DNA from: Zerene cesonia
Lineage: Eukaryota > Arthropoda > Insecta > Lepidoptera > Pieridae
Reading direction: 5' to 3'
Assembly: GCF_012273895.1 (NCBI RefSeq)
Contig: NW_024045136.1
Coordinates: 186,001-250,000 of the forward strand
Length of the DNA: 64,000 nt
Under the pieces are notes generated by a model. The model was not told where the DNA came from and did not search any database. It worked only from the letters and a program-made list of their open reading frames with translations. Position numbers and translations under genes: made by a program. Positions 37,080-48,148 of the stretch are shown here, one piece after another (within the stretch, counting starts at the first letter, position 1; each line of letters opens with the position of its first letter).

Positions 37080-39957
37080 CTCAAAGGTGATCTATCAACA
37101 CAGCCTAAACTACTGGACCTAGGGGCTGAAATTTGGCGTGCAGATAGATGTTATGACGTAGGCATCCGCTAAGAAATGACTTTGATAAATGGGTAGTATT
37201 TATTAAATCCAAGGGGAAACTGCAAGCCAAAGCCAGTAAATATAACCTATTTTTTTTAATAAAGTGAAATTCGAAAATTACATAAAAAAAAAACGCCTCA
37301 CGTAATCAAACTATTCGCTTCATCATGTTAATATATAATGAATAATTAATTAAAGATAAACATGTGCTACAAATTTGATAAAATCTTAATATATAAAAAT
37401 CTATTGTCATGATGTATGTTCCCAATGAACTTTTCACCAACTCGACCGATTTTGATGAAATTTGGCATTTTATGTGTAATTTGGTCCAACTTAAGATGTA
37501 GGATAGTTTTTATTTCGATTAATTACCCTAATAATTTAAAAATCTTAATACTTTTATATTATTACTCAGCCACAGCAACGCGGGGCCGGGTATGCTAGTA
37601 TGATATATTCGGTCAATCATTCTAATTTTTTGTCATATTATTTTTTCCATCATCATAGTAATTGAATAGTGATTCAATTTTTCATTCCAATCAAATACAT
37701 TTTTAGTAAATCGCGTGTTCTCATGTCTGAGCGATACCACGTACGCATGTGTGCGTGCGGCCTTGTGTACCGACACAGCCGGCCGAGACCGGTGATTGGT
37801 TAATTGCATAAATGTTTGCGTGCATCATTCTAGGTCTTAAGTTTTAATAAATTTTATTTAATTATGATGCAGGCAAGTCCTAGTCGGCTTTGGTCGTGGT
37901 CAGCTCCATCAAGTCGACTTCCGTAAAACTCGCCTCGACAAAGGGTATAAGGGCGCAGCCGGGGCGATAACTAGTATAGCGGTGTGCCCAGACAGACTCG
38001 TGGTTAGCACCAGCCTGGACAGGCATATCCGGGTGCATGATCATGCTAGCAAGAGTTGTGTTTATAAGGTGAGGGTAATGCGGTTTGGTTTGAATTCTTG
38101 TGCTGGCGTGAATTTTTGAATTTGAATTATTTTATGAATGAAATGGATTAAATTAATGAATGAAAATTATTTACTGCGTTACAAAAATCTTGAAAAAAAA
38201 AACGGCAAATAACGACCTTATCGCTATTTGGCTATCTCTACCAGATAACTGTAACAATAAAGGAAAGTTAACATTCAACTGGTGGGTAGGCAAAAATGAG
38301 GCGATGATATTACGCTGTTAAAAACTATTATTTTTGTGTTTTATAGGAAATTGGTTCCGTTTTAGAAGATTGAGCTGTATTTCTTGAACCACGAAGTATA
38401 TGTTGGTGACCATTTTTGTAGAAAAACATTATTTAAATTTCAATGTTCGAGAAGAATCCATTTTTTTTTATCTTTTTTTTTTATGTCACAGTCGGCAATG
38501 GAGCTAGTGGGACCCCTGATGGTAAGCGCTACCACCGCCCATGAACATTTGGAGAGACATAAGGTCCATTACAGACCTTACGCCTCTATCTATACCTTTA
38601 CTAATAAATTTCTTTGAAATTTAAAAAAAAAAATTTGAACAGGTACCTTCTTGGGAAGCGCGCTCCATCTTAGACACACATCAGCACACACATCGCGACA
38701 CATCTCAGCTTACCAGCAGGCGAGATCGTGGTCAAGCGCTTCCCTATCATGAATTAAAAAAAAAAAAAAATCTCTGTATTCTTTTTTCAATGTTTTTTTA
38801 CAGCAATACCTGACGTCAAAGCTAACTAAAGTGCTGGTACAGACGGCCACCTCCACGCCTCTGCGTAATTCTGGGGAAGAGGTTAAGGAGGAAGAAGAAG
38901 AAATTGCGGTGAAAACTGACGACTTGGATGAGATCTTCGAAAATATGGAGACTGTTGGGTGAGTGCTGGTTATTGCATGTGACTTTGTCCGCAAACTACT
39001 TAATCTTTCCTCGGTACACTTTTCGAGGGTAGTTTTATATTATTTTGTATTCTGTAATAGACTTTTTCTATTATTATAAATGCAAAAGTGTATTTATATG
39101 TAACTAAGTTTGTAGGTCTGTCCCTTCCTCATGCCTTAACCAATGAACCGATTTGATGAATGTTTGTCCGATGGAAATTTATCAAAAGATGAATCTGACA
39201 GGAATGGTATCTATATGGGGTAAATCTTAGATTTTTTTTTACCTTCGATTAGTTGTTACTTAGTTGTGTCAAGATGATGCTTTGACTTCAGAAGTATGTA
39301 TGTTTCTTCCTACTAATATAATATAATGTGAAAGTTTCTAAGGATGTGTGTGTGTTTGTTTCTCTTTCACGCAAAAACTACTGAACCGATTGCAATGAAA
39401 TTTGGTACGTAGACAGCTGGACAACTGGAATAACATATAGACAACTTTTTATCCCGATATTCTACGGGATACTTTCCGTCTGCCTGTCTGTCCGTCAGTC
39501 TGTCACACCAGGCTATATCTAATGAACCGTGATAGAAAATATAGTTGTAATGTTTAACGATATATTTCGTTTGCCGCTATAACAGCGAATAATAAAATAT
39601 TGAGGGTAAGCAACGGTTGGTAAGGTCATAAAAAGATGGGCGATCTATTTTTCTTTTTTGCAGTTGCCTTTACAATTGAAAGGAACCCTTAGCTTCGTGA
39701 ATCCGACTCGCACCTGACCGTTTTTTGTAACTATTTTAATTAATTTCAGAGCGAAAACGCCACGTAAGAAACATTCAGAAGAATTAGATACAGCGGTGGA
39801 AGCGAAGAAATGTAAACCCTCCACGGAAGGGAGTACAGAAGTTAGAAGCGGAGATGATGCGATTGTGAAGCTGTTGCGAAGTACGGAGAAGCAGAAGAGA
39901 AGATTGGAGAAGAGGAAGAGGGAGAAGAAAGCGAAGAGTGTGTTTCATAATGCGTAG
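33526..39957 (+). CDS. Wdr74: WDR74 / Nsa1-type WD-repeat ribosome biogenesis factor, 8 exons
   Basis: Exons 33526-33589, 33742-33896, 34792-35011, 35953-36124, 36941-37033, 37873-38068, 38804-38958 and 39750-39957 total 1263 nt (420 aa). All borders are GT-AG and phases match. Diagnostic stretches are FATGGEENDLKLWRI, AKNLPHDWLQLRRPVWVTDL, RLYDTRVQRRPV, LVGFGRGQLHQVDFRKTRL and STSLDRHIRVHD. These follow vertebrate WDR74 and yeast Nsa1 closely, including the K-N-x-x-x-D-W-L-x-L-R-x-P motif. After the propeller, an acidic linker (EEVKEEEEE) leads to a Lys/Arg-rich tail (KQKRRLEKRKREKKAK), typical for nucleolar localisation. Role in the family: 60S pre-ribosome maturation with the AAA-ATPase NVL. 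Introns hold Helitron-like, SINE-like and family T elements. Confidence 0.93.
34273..34590 (-). mobile_element. Lep1-type Helitron-like element with a ~125-bp insertion
   Basis: The family sequence breaks after ggttcagtagttt (about 34409) and resumes at agtttttgcgtgaaagagca (about 34533). The insert contains a long T run, tgtgtggccttgttatcaat and AATAAA, and is flanked by TAGTTT on both sides. Confidence 0.7.
35395..35935 (-). mobile_element. tRNA-bearing element, family T, copy 2, split by a SINE
   Basis: The tRNA-like part is at 35409-35481 (tcacgaggcgggattcgaat ... cctctcggccactcgtga). The remainder (tggacatcctacgtcatcta, aaccatctcaaccaatatgg) is at 35860-35935. Between them lies the family S element 35527-35855. 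Intron 3 of WDR74. Confidence 0.65.
35527..35855 (-). mobile_element. family S SINE-like element, near full length
   Basis: On the minus strand: gtgggagtcgagcccgcttc, gggccagctcgcacgctcgc, gagccggaggcccgtgtcc, gtggtggtgatcgcttacca and tgtccgctatgacataaaa. Same architecture as 54594-54900. Confidence 0.75.
36219..36445 (-). mobile_element. Lep1-type Helitron-like element with a short duplication
   Basis: actagctgcgccccgcggtt ... atatattagtaggat. Bases around 36325-36375 contain a scrambled repeat of the CAATCGGTT/TTTTTGCGTG block. Confidence 0.7.
36690..36815 (+). mobile_element. family T fragment
   Basis: ttttatagcattgaaatgct, ttataaatgagaaattttga, aagaatagaaaaaatttgat and cacgaggcag are the boundary sequence of family T elements. 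The tRNA-like part is absent. Confidence 0.6.
37083..37215. repeat. interspersed repeat, family E
   Basis: gatgttatgacgtaggcatc and surrounding blocks match 7640-7818. It follows a (TA)n run at about 37046-37078. Confidence 0.5.
37388..37598 (+). repeat. Helitron-like repeat, family C, uninterrupted
   Basis: tctattgtcatgatgtatgt ... ggggccgggtatgctagta. It shows the empty site of the SINE insertion present in the 25540-25815 copy (ggcattttatgtgtaatttg). Confidence 0.65.
38484..38590 (-). mobile_element. family S SINE-like fragment
   Basis: Minus-strand 3' end: ctctccaaatgttcatgggc, ggtggtagcgcttaccatca and ccgactgtgacataaaaaa. Confidence 0.6.
39306..39472 (+). mobile_element. Lep1-type Helitron-like element, 3' truncated
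   Basis: tcctactaatataatataat ... tatcccgatattctacggga; the GC-rich end is missing. Confidence 0.7.
39607..39645 (+). repeat. 5S-rRNA-like repeat fragment, second copy
   Basis: gtaagcaacggttggtaagg then agatgggcgatct: the same 5S-like block as 16748-16789, more decayed, again followed by tttgcagttgc. Intron 7 of WDR74. Confidence 0.45.
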
Positions 39958-39963
39958 AATAAA
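39958..39963 (+). terminator. poly(A) signal abutting the WDR74 stop codon
   Basis: The stop codon TAG (39955-39957) is followed immediately by AATAAA. If used, the 3' UTR is only about 20-30 bases. Confidence 0.6.
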
Positions 39964-40249
39964 GAGTTTTGAATTTTGCGCGTGTTTTTTTACTATGCCT
40001 TCCTAATATATATATAGTTGAATGAATATACATACACATACAACAGACTTCGGTAATAAATAACATCTAGACAAAAATACACTTAAAACTGTTCTTAAAT
40101 ATGATTGTCATAATTCTAGTCAAAGAAACCTATCGTTATTTATAAAGGTGCATTCTCAAACTACGGACTTAAGCAATATTTTTTATATATTACTTAAGCA
40201 ATACTTTATCTCAATAATTAAAGTAGAAACTACAACACAGGAAAAAGGA

Positions 40250-40580
40250 CAACCGATGAGAAATTTTGAAAGAATAGAAAAAATTTGATCACGAGGCAGG
40301 ATTCGAACCTGCGTATCTTGCCTAACCGTAGCAACGCCTAGCCTCTCGGCCACCCGTGATCCTGCCACAGTAATCGAATTTCTTCTACTCTTTCGATTTC
40401 ATGTGCCTAAGGGGCACCCCACGCCATCTATTGAGATGATTAAGAACCATCACAACCAATACGAAACATTATTTCAATGATTACAATATTGTATCGATGG
40501 AACGCGGCCTTTGTTAAATTTAATTTAAAAAAAAAATTCTCATTTATAAAGCATTTCAATGCTATAAAACTAAAAATTAA
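40250..40580 (-). mobile_element. tRNA-bearing element, family T, copy 3
   Basis: Carries the full family core: gagaaattttgaaagaatag, the tRNA-like segment 40289-40359, taatcgaatttcttctactc, caccccacgccatctattga and aacgcggcctttgttaaatt. The terminal segment catttataaagcatttcaat (about 40549-40568) is in the opposite orientation to that in the 51885-52229 copy. Confidence 0.75.
40289..40359 (-). repeat. tRNA-like cloverleaf inside a mobile element
   Basis: 71 bases fold as 7-bp acceptor (TCACGGG/CTCGTGA, one G-T), 3-bp D stem (GCC/GGC), 5-bp anticodon stem (TTGCT/GGCAA), 7-base loop ACGGTTA, 5-base variable loop and a perfect 5-bp T stem with TTCGAAT loop. A box TGGCCGAGAGG and B box GGTTCGAATCC are intact. 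The loop would present GGT, but position 33 is C rather than the near-universal T, and it sits in a repeat. I therefore call it tRNA-derived, not a functional gene. Confidence 0.75.
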
Positions 40581-42142
40581 AAGGACAACCGATGTAAATT
40601 CTACCCAAATCTCATTTGGTAAACATTTAGCTGGGATGTTTTCAAGCTGATAGTGTTTCTATATAATAAGTTATTGACACTGCTTTTACGTACTGGAGAC
40701 AAACATGACTATTTTTCCTATAGTGGTTAAAGTTGATGTTTTATTGTTTTCAGCATATATTAAAAATTATTTGTATGATAGATATATAACTCCAATCGAG
40801 TATGTCGTTTTATGCAGTTGTGAATTAGTTTTAAAACGCTGTTATTAACTTCACTTGTATGTTTTCTTACTTAACGAAAACACCTTATTTCTCACTTTTA
40901 ACATGCAGATTTCATTCAAATTTCGTACACTTATCAAGAACCATCATTCATCCCATCATCCCATTGCTCAATACACGAAAAATATGGCACAAAGCGCCCC
41001 ACGCTTTTTTCACAACAATACTAGTATTTTTCATTCATTATTATTTTCAGTTTATATTAAAAATTATTCACAACAATATTAGTATTTTTCGTTCATTATT
41101 GTTTTCAGCTTATATTAAGAATTATTTTATAGTTTTTAGTTTGATGTGCTTGAAAAGCGTGTTTTTTTAGTTTTTTTAAACTATATTTTATTTTGTAATT
41201 TTTAGTTTGACGTGCTTTAAAAGCGTGTTTTTTAGTTTTTTAAAACTATTTTTATTTAAATATTTATCCGTATTTTTACCCTTTAAACCTTCCCTGGACT
41301 ATTCAGAATGCACTCAAACCGTCATTATAAAAATCAGACCAGCCAATCTCCAGTTTTAACGAGAACAACGAACAGCAATTGATTTTTATATATAAGAGAA
41401 GATTGGGTGTGTAGAAATGGGTTAGAAGTAGATGACTCATGTTTTGTTCTTAATTTCTAGTTGATTAAAACTACTGTCTTTAGTTAAAAAAAAATTTACT
41501 GTTTACTGCTCATGAACATTGATTCTAGTAAATTGATCTTCTATTTACAGAAAAAGTACACAACGAAAACGTACTACGTTTCAGGACCATAATCTATATT
41601 TTATGCTCATATCTTTAAGCCGAAGACTTTGTTTGGTTGAACGCGCTATCTTAGGAACTTCTGCTTCGATTTGAAAAATTATTTCAATGTTAGATAGCTC
41701 ATTCATTGAGAAAGGCTTTAGGCTATGTAACATCAGGTACTACGTGGGTAAAATGTGCGTATTTAAAAAAAATTCATAGTAAATTTGATGTTTCACCACG
41801 ATAAAACGCAGCCCTTCAATCGCTAGCCCTCTAGATATCATAAAATCGGTTTGTTGCGACGTGAAAGAAAGATAAATGGATACAAGATAAGTTAGAAGTG
41901 CATTAGTAAGGATCAATTATTTATAACATCTTTCTTATTAGTGTTTTTAAAAAATAAAATTACTGTTAACATTTTTTATTTATTTCATTCGAACACACAA
42001 ATTAATAATCTTACAAATATAAAAATAACCTAATATGCAGATATGTGTACATATTATTGGTATGTGTGTTTATGTGTATTTTTTGCGCACCAGTTGTCGT
42101 TACACGAATTTTAAAATAAAAGACAACACTATTTATAACATC
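40581..42142. other. intergenic region between WDR74 and the Spc24-like gene
   Basis: About 1.5 kb of AT-rich DNA. It includes a tandem duplication around 41010-41260 (units with ttttcagtttatattaaaaa and gtgcttgaaaagcgtgtttt) and a family B repeat at about 41605-41755. No gene is recognised; the short open frames at 40855-41170 are probably chance. Confidence 0.45.
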
Positions 42143-44753
42143 TTATTTCTCCATCATATTCTCCAAAGGATTCGGGAAGGCGGTCCGCACTTGGTCCCAA
42201 AGCGCCTCGCTGTCCGCTTCCAACTCAAAAGGTTGCAAGAGACGCCGGGACGAGTTCTTTATGTCTGTCATCGAGTTATGGAATTATTTATGCACGTCTC
42301 TTGAATGTGGAAAACTTGATAAAAGGTGGACACCCAAATAAGTTAAATACAATCTATGTATGTATAAATTTTTAACAAAAAATGAAGACTATTTCACCAG
42401 CTGCAAGGTACATATCCATATCATTTTTCATTATTTATTCTTATAAATTTCTCATTTTTAAAGCATTTGAATGCAAAAAAATAAAAATTAATTATACTAT
42501 ATATAAAATTCTCGTGTCACAATGTTAGTCTCTATACTCCTCCGAAACGGCTTGACCGATTCCTCTGAAATTTGGTAAGCATATTGGGTAGGTCTGAGAA
42601 TCGGCTAACATCTATTTTTCATACCACTAAACGATAAGAGTAAGGCAGAACAGCGTTTGCCGGGTGCAGCTAGTTATACTATGTTTTTATCATGTGTCAA
42701 TCGGGGCGGAGGCGTGAGGTGCAAATTAAACTAGATATGAAAGCAATAAATTGTTTTCATATAAAATGACCCTTAAGGAAAACACTAAGAAAGCTTGTTT
42801 ATAAAAGGATACAGCCCTTGGCGATGTTCGGTGGTGCGGTAAAATCAAAGCGAATGCCAGTCAACTCCTTCCCTATTTGATATGCTTCCCTGTAATGTAA
42901 TTGATAAGGTAAAATATTTATCCTTGATTCTAATTCTTGATATGTTGGGAAAATTTCTAAATATTCAATACATTTTATTTTTTCTATGTATATCACCCAG
43001 CAGTGCAGAATTAAAACTAGATTTTATATAATACTAAATTATGACTGAAAAATTTGCAAACATTTCAAACATGTCCCTCTCTCGCTTATCCTCACAAACC
43101 ATCATTATTTTTCTTTTCTCCAAAACATTTCTTCTATACTAATATATAAAGGCAAAAATTTTGTTTGTTCAGTTGAACGTGATAATCTCTGGAACTACTG
43201 GTCCAAATTAAAAAATTTTAAGTGTTAGATAGCCCATTTCTTGAGGAAGCTTCAGGCTATATAAGATCAGATACTGTGTGAGAAAACCAAGGGTCACAGC
43301 TAATCTGATAATAAAACTTAGGTTTTGCTGGTATACAAAAGCTATTATTCAAAGTGCAATGGCATTTACAAAATCTGACAAATATCTGGACGAATGTAAT
43401 ACAATTTAGCCTTAGTTTGTAGGTAGTTTTATATTATATCATGCCTCAAAGCAGAGCCATGGGCCAAATGTATCTTATATCTTTAATCTTATGTCTTTAA
43501 ACGAGCAATTCTTGTATATATAAATATATAATTGGAATCTCGGAATCGGCTCCAACGATTTTCATGAAATTTAGTATATAGGTGGTTTCGGGGGCATTAT
43601 ATCGATCTAGCTAAGAATTTTTTTTAGAAAATGTCATATTCGTGTTTTATTCGTGTTTTATCGACTTAAACTTATAAAATAAACTAGAACAAAATATAAT
43701 TTCCAAAAAACACAGTTACATACACAATTTATAAAAAAACAAAAAAAAAAACAGAGCACAGCTGGGTCATCCAGGTAATAAATCGAAAAAAGCACTTCCA
43801 AAGGTTCAAAATACAAAATACGTAAGAAGTGAAAGAAAAATCATCATACTTAGCCATCTCCAACCTATTTTTATCACTATCAGCTATAGTCAGTCTAGAT
43901 TTGAAAGTTTCACAGACTCTGTCCATTTCCGAGGTCCTTTTGGACAATTCTGCTAGCTGCTGGGTCAATTCCTCCTGAAAAATTTATAAATCATGAGAAT
44001 ACAACTGAAAGCTAGATAGATAGCTATGTTGAATACAACTTTCTTTTTCACTGTTTTATTAAGAGTCTATTCCGGTCTTTCCCAAAGGTAAGCAGTCCAT
44101 AAAAATTGGGGGATGATGAAGCAGGTTAGGAGGGGCAATAGATGGTCATAAATAAATATTTTTAAAATTAAGCCTCTTTTCAAAAATAAAGCCTATTCAT
44201 AATTAATATTCATTGTGCGATAAATAAGGGTACAACATGATAAAAATACACAAGTTATTATTATTATTTTCTGTCCTACAGTTGTTTCTGTTTGTTTTTG
44301 TTTGTTTATGTTTTGATTGTAATTTACTCAGTTCATAAATTAAATAAGTTAATAACATTTTCTATTAGATAAGCTATAAGTAATGATTACTTACATTTAA
44401 TTTTGATTCCTGCGCAAGTCTGTGCTCTTGTTCGAATCTCTTCTTGCACTCTTTCATTTGTTTTTGATCTTTCTCAATTATATCTGCAAATGAAATGTTT
44501 TTGGTATAACTCCTTAATTAGAACCGATATCTAATCACATCTTTTAATAAATCAGTTATAACAGTCCGTTGAATAGGTTCACATAAATAAACAAATAAAA
44601 TAATGTTCAGAATTTGCAAAGGTGTAACTGCCAAAATGAAAATACTAATCATTTTGAATGTTTAATTTACTTACCATCGATTTTTTTCAGGATAGCATCT
44701 ATTCCCTCTGTAATTTCTAATAGCCATGGCTCCATTGCATTTTCAGTGGTCAT
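42143..44753 (-). CDS. Spc24-like kinetochore (Ndc80 complex) subunit, 5 exons
   Basis: Exons 44753-44675, 44483-44395, 43974-43850, 42889-42813 and 42264-42143 have GT-AG borders and consistent phases. They total 492 nt (163 aa). The N-terminus is MTTENAMEPWLLEITEGIDA, followed by a coiled coil of about 75 residues (EKDQKQMKECKKRFEQEHRL ... EMDRVCETFKSRL). The C-terminal globular part reads KELTGIRFDFTAPPNIAKGY then QPFELEADSEALWDQVRTAF. The pattern (aromatic-acidic-aromatic strand, GMVKG/NIAKG turn, Q-P-[IF]-x-L, then a terminal helix with LW) matches the Spc24 RWD domain. Its length is close to Spc24. Spc25 was the other candidate but fits less well. Role in the family: centromere-proximal end of the Ndc80 complex. 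No alignment was run. Confidence 0.68.
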
Positions 44754-45219
44754 TTTGTATTTATTTCACTTAATTTTAATTATTTTACTAACAAAACAAA
44801 CTTCGCGTCTTTACATAAAATTTAAATGCAACGTTCACCTTCAATATTCAAATTTCATCAACAATGAATTATGAAATGACAAGCGCAAGCAATACAGATG
44901 ATAAAAATTCAACTGTCAAGCACAGAGAACCATGTACTTTTGTTAACAATGCATAGTTCCCATAGTTGCTGCAGCACTCATGCACTGTTGCCATTTCAAA
45001 ATTTTAAATGACATAAAAGGAGATATCTATGCGTTTGTCAATTGACATTTATTCAAACATATTTGCAGTGTGTTTAATTGATATTGTGATTCTTATTGAT
45101 TTTGTAGAAGACGCTATGTGGAGATATGAAGATGAAAACTTAATTTATTTACAATGAAGCCTATTGCGTATGGCTTTTAAAAAGCGCACAATTAAAATTT
45201 CTAGTCATTATTATTTATA
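44754..45219. promoter_or_regulatory. divergent promoter region, Spc24-like (-) / THAP (+)
   Basis: The two ATGs are 467 bases apart on opposite strands, with no mobile element between them. Both transcription starts must lie here. No TATA box stands out, and core elements could not be assigned. Confidence 0.55.
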
Positions 45220-46816
45220 ATGCCAAAGTGCAGTTTTAAGGATTGCAGAAACGTAACATCAAAAACATTAAAGAAGGATGGAATATCTTACTTTCGGTGC
45301 TTATGTTTATTATCAAAATAAAATGGTTTTGTGTTCTTATTAACCAGCATATTACACATTCATTAAATTCATTCAATTGTGACTAATTTTATTTATATAT
45401 TTCTGAGACCAAATTCTCTAAAAACTGAAAAAAATGTCCAGTGATTAAACATTTTAGAATATAATTTCATTGCAAATGAAGAAATAACTGTTCTTTCTTT
45501 ATTACAGTTTTCCCCGTGACCCTATACAATGTGGAAAATGGTTGACGGTGGTAGCCAACCAAAGAGGAGAGCCAACTTACAAAATAAACAAATCAAGTGT
45601 AGTATGCTCCGAACACTTTGCTGATAAGGATATGTACGAAACACACACGGGGATAAAACGGCTTCACAAGTCTGCTTGCCCTCGTAAGCATGTATGTAAC
45701 AGACTTTTGCAAAATCTTTGATACATAATTATTGTTTTATGATATGTGTATTATTCAATATGTTTAAGGCCTATTACGGTCAATACTTCTTTCCATACTC
45801 TACTGTAGCCATATGATAGACAGTGCTACAGTAGAACATGGTGAGGTTAGGCTACTTTGAGTAGTTTCGGTTTGTTCTCATGGATTTACTAAGTAATTTT
45901 GATACCAATTTAGTGAATATCATACTATTTTGTCTATATAGAGCATGTTGTTTTAAATTATACTATTTGCATTCAATATTATTATCATATCATTTTTTTT
46001 TTTTTGCATACATATAATTAAAAAAAAACATTGTTGTTATATATATGAATCTCCTAGCACTCACTAGTTTGGATAACATTCTTTTCAATTATTGTACTTT
46101 GTTAAAAGCATTTTTTTTGTAATAATACTATAAAATACATACAGGTGAATGAAGATGAAAAGCCAAAGAAGAGTTTTGTTGAAAGGGTTGCCATTAAAAG
46201 TTCTAGTGAATCAGAATCGTCGGAGAATGAAGCAGTGCCTCCTTGTCCAAAGGTATTTAAAGATCTATTCTAATATTGTTGAGATGATATTATATTTGGT
46301 TGAGTCGACTACCTGATCTATTAAAGAGATTATAGATTTCATGTTATTCTCATAGAATAAATATTTTTTTTAGTGAAGGTGACAATATTTAAGACAAAAT
46401 ACCCTACATATCACATTACAATGTTAAGTTTTTCGCTCAACAATTTCCTTTACTACATGAAGCGTTATTTGTTATGATTAAAATTGCCATATTGTCTATC
46501 TATGCAAAATTCATTAATTCATACAACATTTCTTTTGCAGATTTTAATTGTAGATGACTATACACAGATAGCAAGTGTTGATGAAGCATCCTCAGCATCA
46601 TCAGAATCGCCTGGTGACCCGCACTTGCACCTCCTTAAGCTAGAACGGATTAAATTACGAAAAAAGATGGAGGCAAAAGACAAAGAAATTGAAAATATCA
46701 GAAGAAGAAATCAAAAGCTTCTCAAGAAAACTACGTCCCTGAAAACAGCACTAAAGTTGTTGAAACGACGGCTGTATTTTATCAAAAGAAATATAGCTAG
46801 GGCGGCCGGAAAGTAA
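45220..46816 (+). CDS. THAP-domain protein with C-terminal coiled coil, 4 exons
   Basis: Exons 45220-45296, 45508-45691, 46145-46252 and 46541-46816 total 645 nt (214 aa). Borders are GT-AG; the first donor is the weak GTGCTT. The N-terminus is a THAP zinc finger: MPKCSFKDC, then YFRFPRDPIQCGKWL, then VVCSEHF, giving C-x4-C ... C-x2-H. The usual AVPTIF end is replaced by LHKSACPRKH. A Ser/Glu-rich linker (KSSSESESSENE, then SSASSESPGDP) precedes a long basic helix (LLKLERIKLRKKMEAKDKEI ... LLKRRLYFIKRNIARAAGK) that should form a dimerising coiled coil as in THAP1/THAP11. It is probably a sequence-specific DNA-binding protein. AATAAA at 46883-46888 follows 67 bases after the stop. Confidence 0.87.
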
Positions 46817-48148
46817 AAAAAAATATTATTTTTTTTCCTTTGTACTTTCTTATTTTTTATATCTATTTCTAGCTTTAAGTGAAATAAAACTGTGATTCTA
46901 AAATGTGTTTTTACTTAATAACTATGTACTGACTTGACAAACATTAAAAAATCTTACTGATTATAAAACTGAGGTCTTGGAAAATTATACAAATTTTTTC
47001 TATCTTAGACCTCCTTTATAACTCTGCACTAAATTTACTGAATTGAGGAAAATGTAATAGAATTCAGCTAGCTCAGCATCTTAAATTTAGATCAATAATG
47101 GTTTCTGACTAACTGAATCATTTAGAATCATCTTATCATAAACGTATATATAAAGGTGTTATCGCGATCAGTTACTAAAAACTTGACTAATTCAAATACT
47201 TAGGATACTAGGATAATTTTTGTCAGTAGGGTTTGGGATAATAAAGAAATGAATTTTTAATTTTAAAGCGAATTAATTACCTGGTACTACAGGTTAACAA
47301 GATAACTTCTTTTGAACTTGCACTTTCTTTTATCATAGTATTTTGCTTTTGAATAAACGATGTCACAAGATTTAGTTATGTTGGTTCTTAATCACTCATA
47401 ATGTCCATTCTGATTCAATACTTAATATTTGGACAATGTGATCAGAAGTCTCTTATTTTTAAATTTAGTGCAATTTAATAACCGCATAAGCTTTAAGTTC
47501 GTCTCGGAAAAAAAATACGTCTTCACAGTGAGGTGAAGTTCTTGAAAAATAATATATTAAAATGCCATAGATAGCCAGCTTTGCATATGTATAAACAAAT
47601 ATTCGTAATCTTCGTAGGTCCGTACCCTGTATTTAGTTTTGGCGCATATTTATAATCTCAAAGTATTGCTATACACAATAATTATTACACTATATGCGGG
47701 TGATGTATATATATAGTGTAGAAACACCTTAATTTAAATTTTATCTTATTGACAGGTAACAACTTCATCTTATCTTTGAAAGACATCCACATTTATATAT
47801 ATTATAAAAGATAAATAGTATTAGTTAGTACTCACTCAATCAATTGATACTCAGTACTGCCTTTTCTTAAGTCATTTTTTTAAGTTACTAATAGATTTTT
47901 GAGAACGTTTCTGTTTTTGGAAGAATTCGTTGAAGAGATTCGTAAATGCTCTGTAGATATTCCCATAGTATTCCTTTTTCACATAGGTAAAGTACCAGCA
48001 GCTAATCTATGCTTTTTATATAAGGATCCGCGACACTAGCACCGCGTACATTTCATGACAGGAACTAAACATCAGCCATTTTTGTGATGGCGGCTGATAT
48101 TTATAGATCGTAAGGGTGTTGTTAGAATTCAATAATAAATGCATTAAA
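46817..48148. other. intergenic region upstream of dishevelled
   Basis: 1.3 kb, AT-rich, with no recognised mobile element. The last ~100 bases (gatggcggctgatatttata and the run to the ATG) are the dishevelled 5' UTR. No other gene is seen. Confidence 0.5.

Noticed and set aside
40289..40359. Functional tRNA gene
   Set aside because: Good cloverleaf, but it is part of a dispersed repeat, has C at position 33 and varies between copies.
42799..42996. Complete small protein ending in GCILL
   Set aside because: Only 42889-42813 is exon; a GT donor and in-phase joining to 42264-42143 give the Spc24-like end.
48116..48148. Upstream Met as the dishevelled start
   Set aside because: Homology places the start at METK-type sequence (48149); the upstream residues are not DIX-like.
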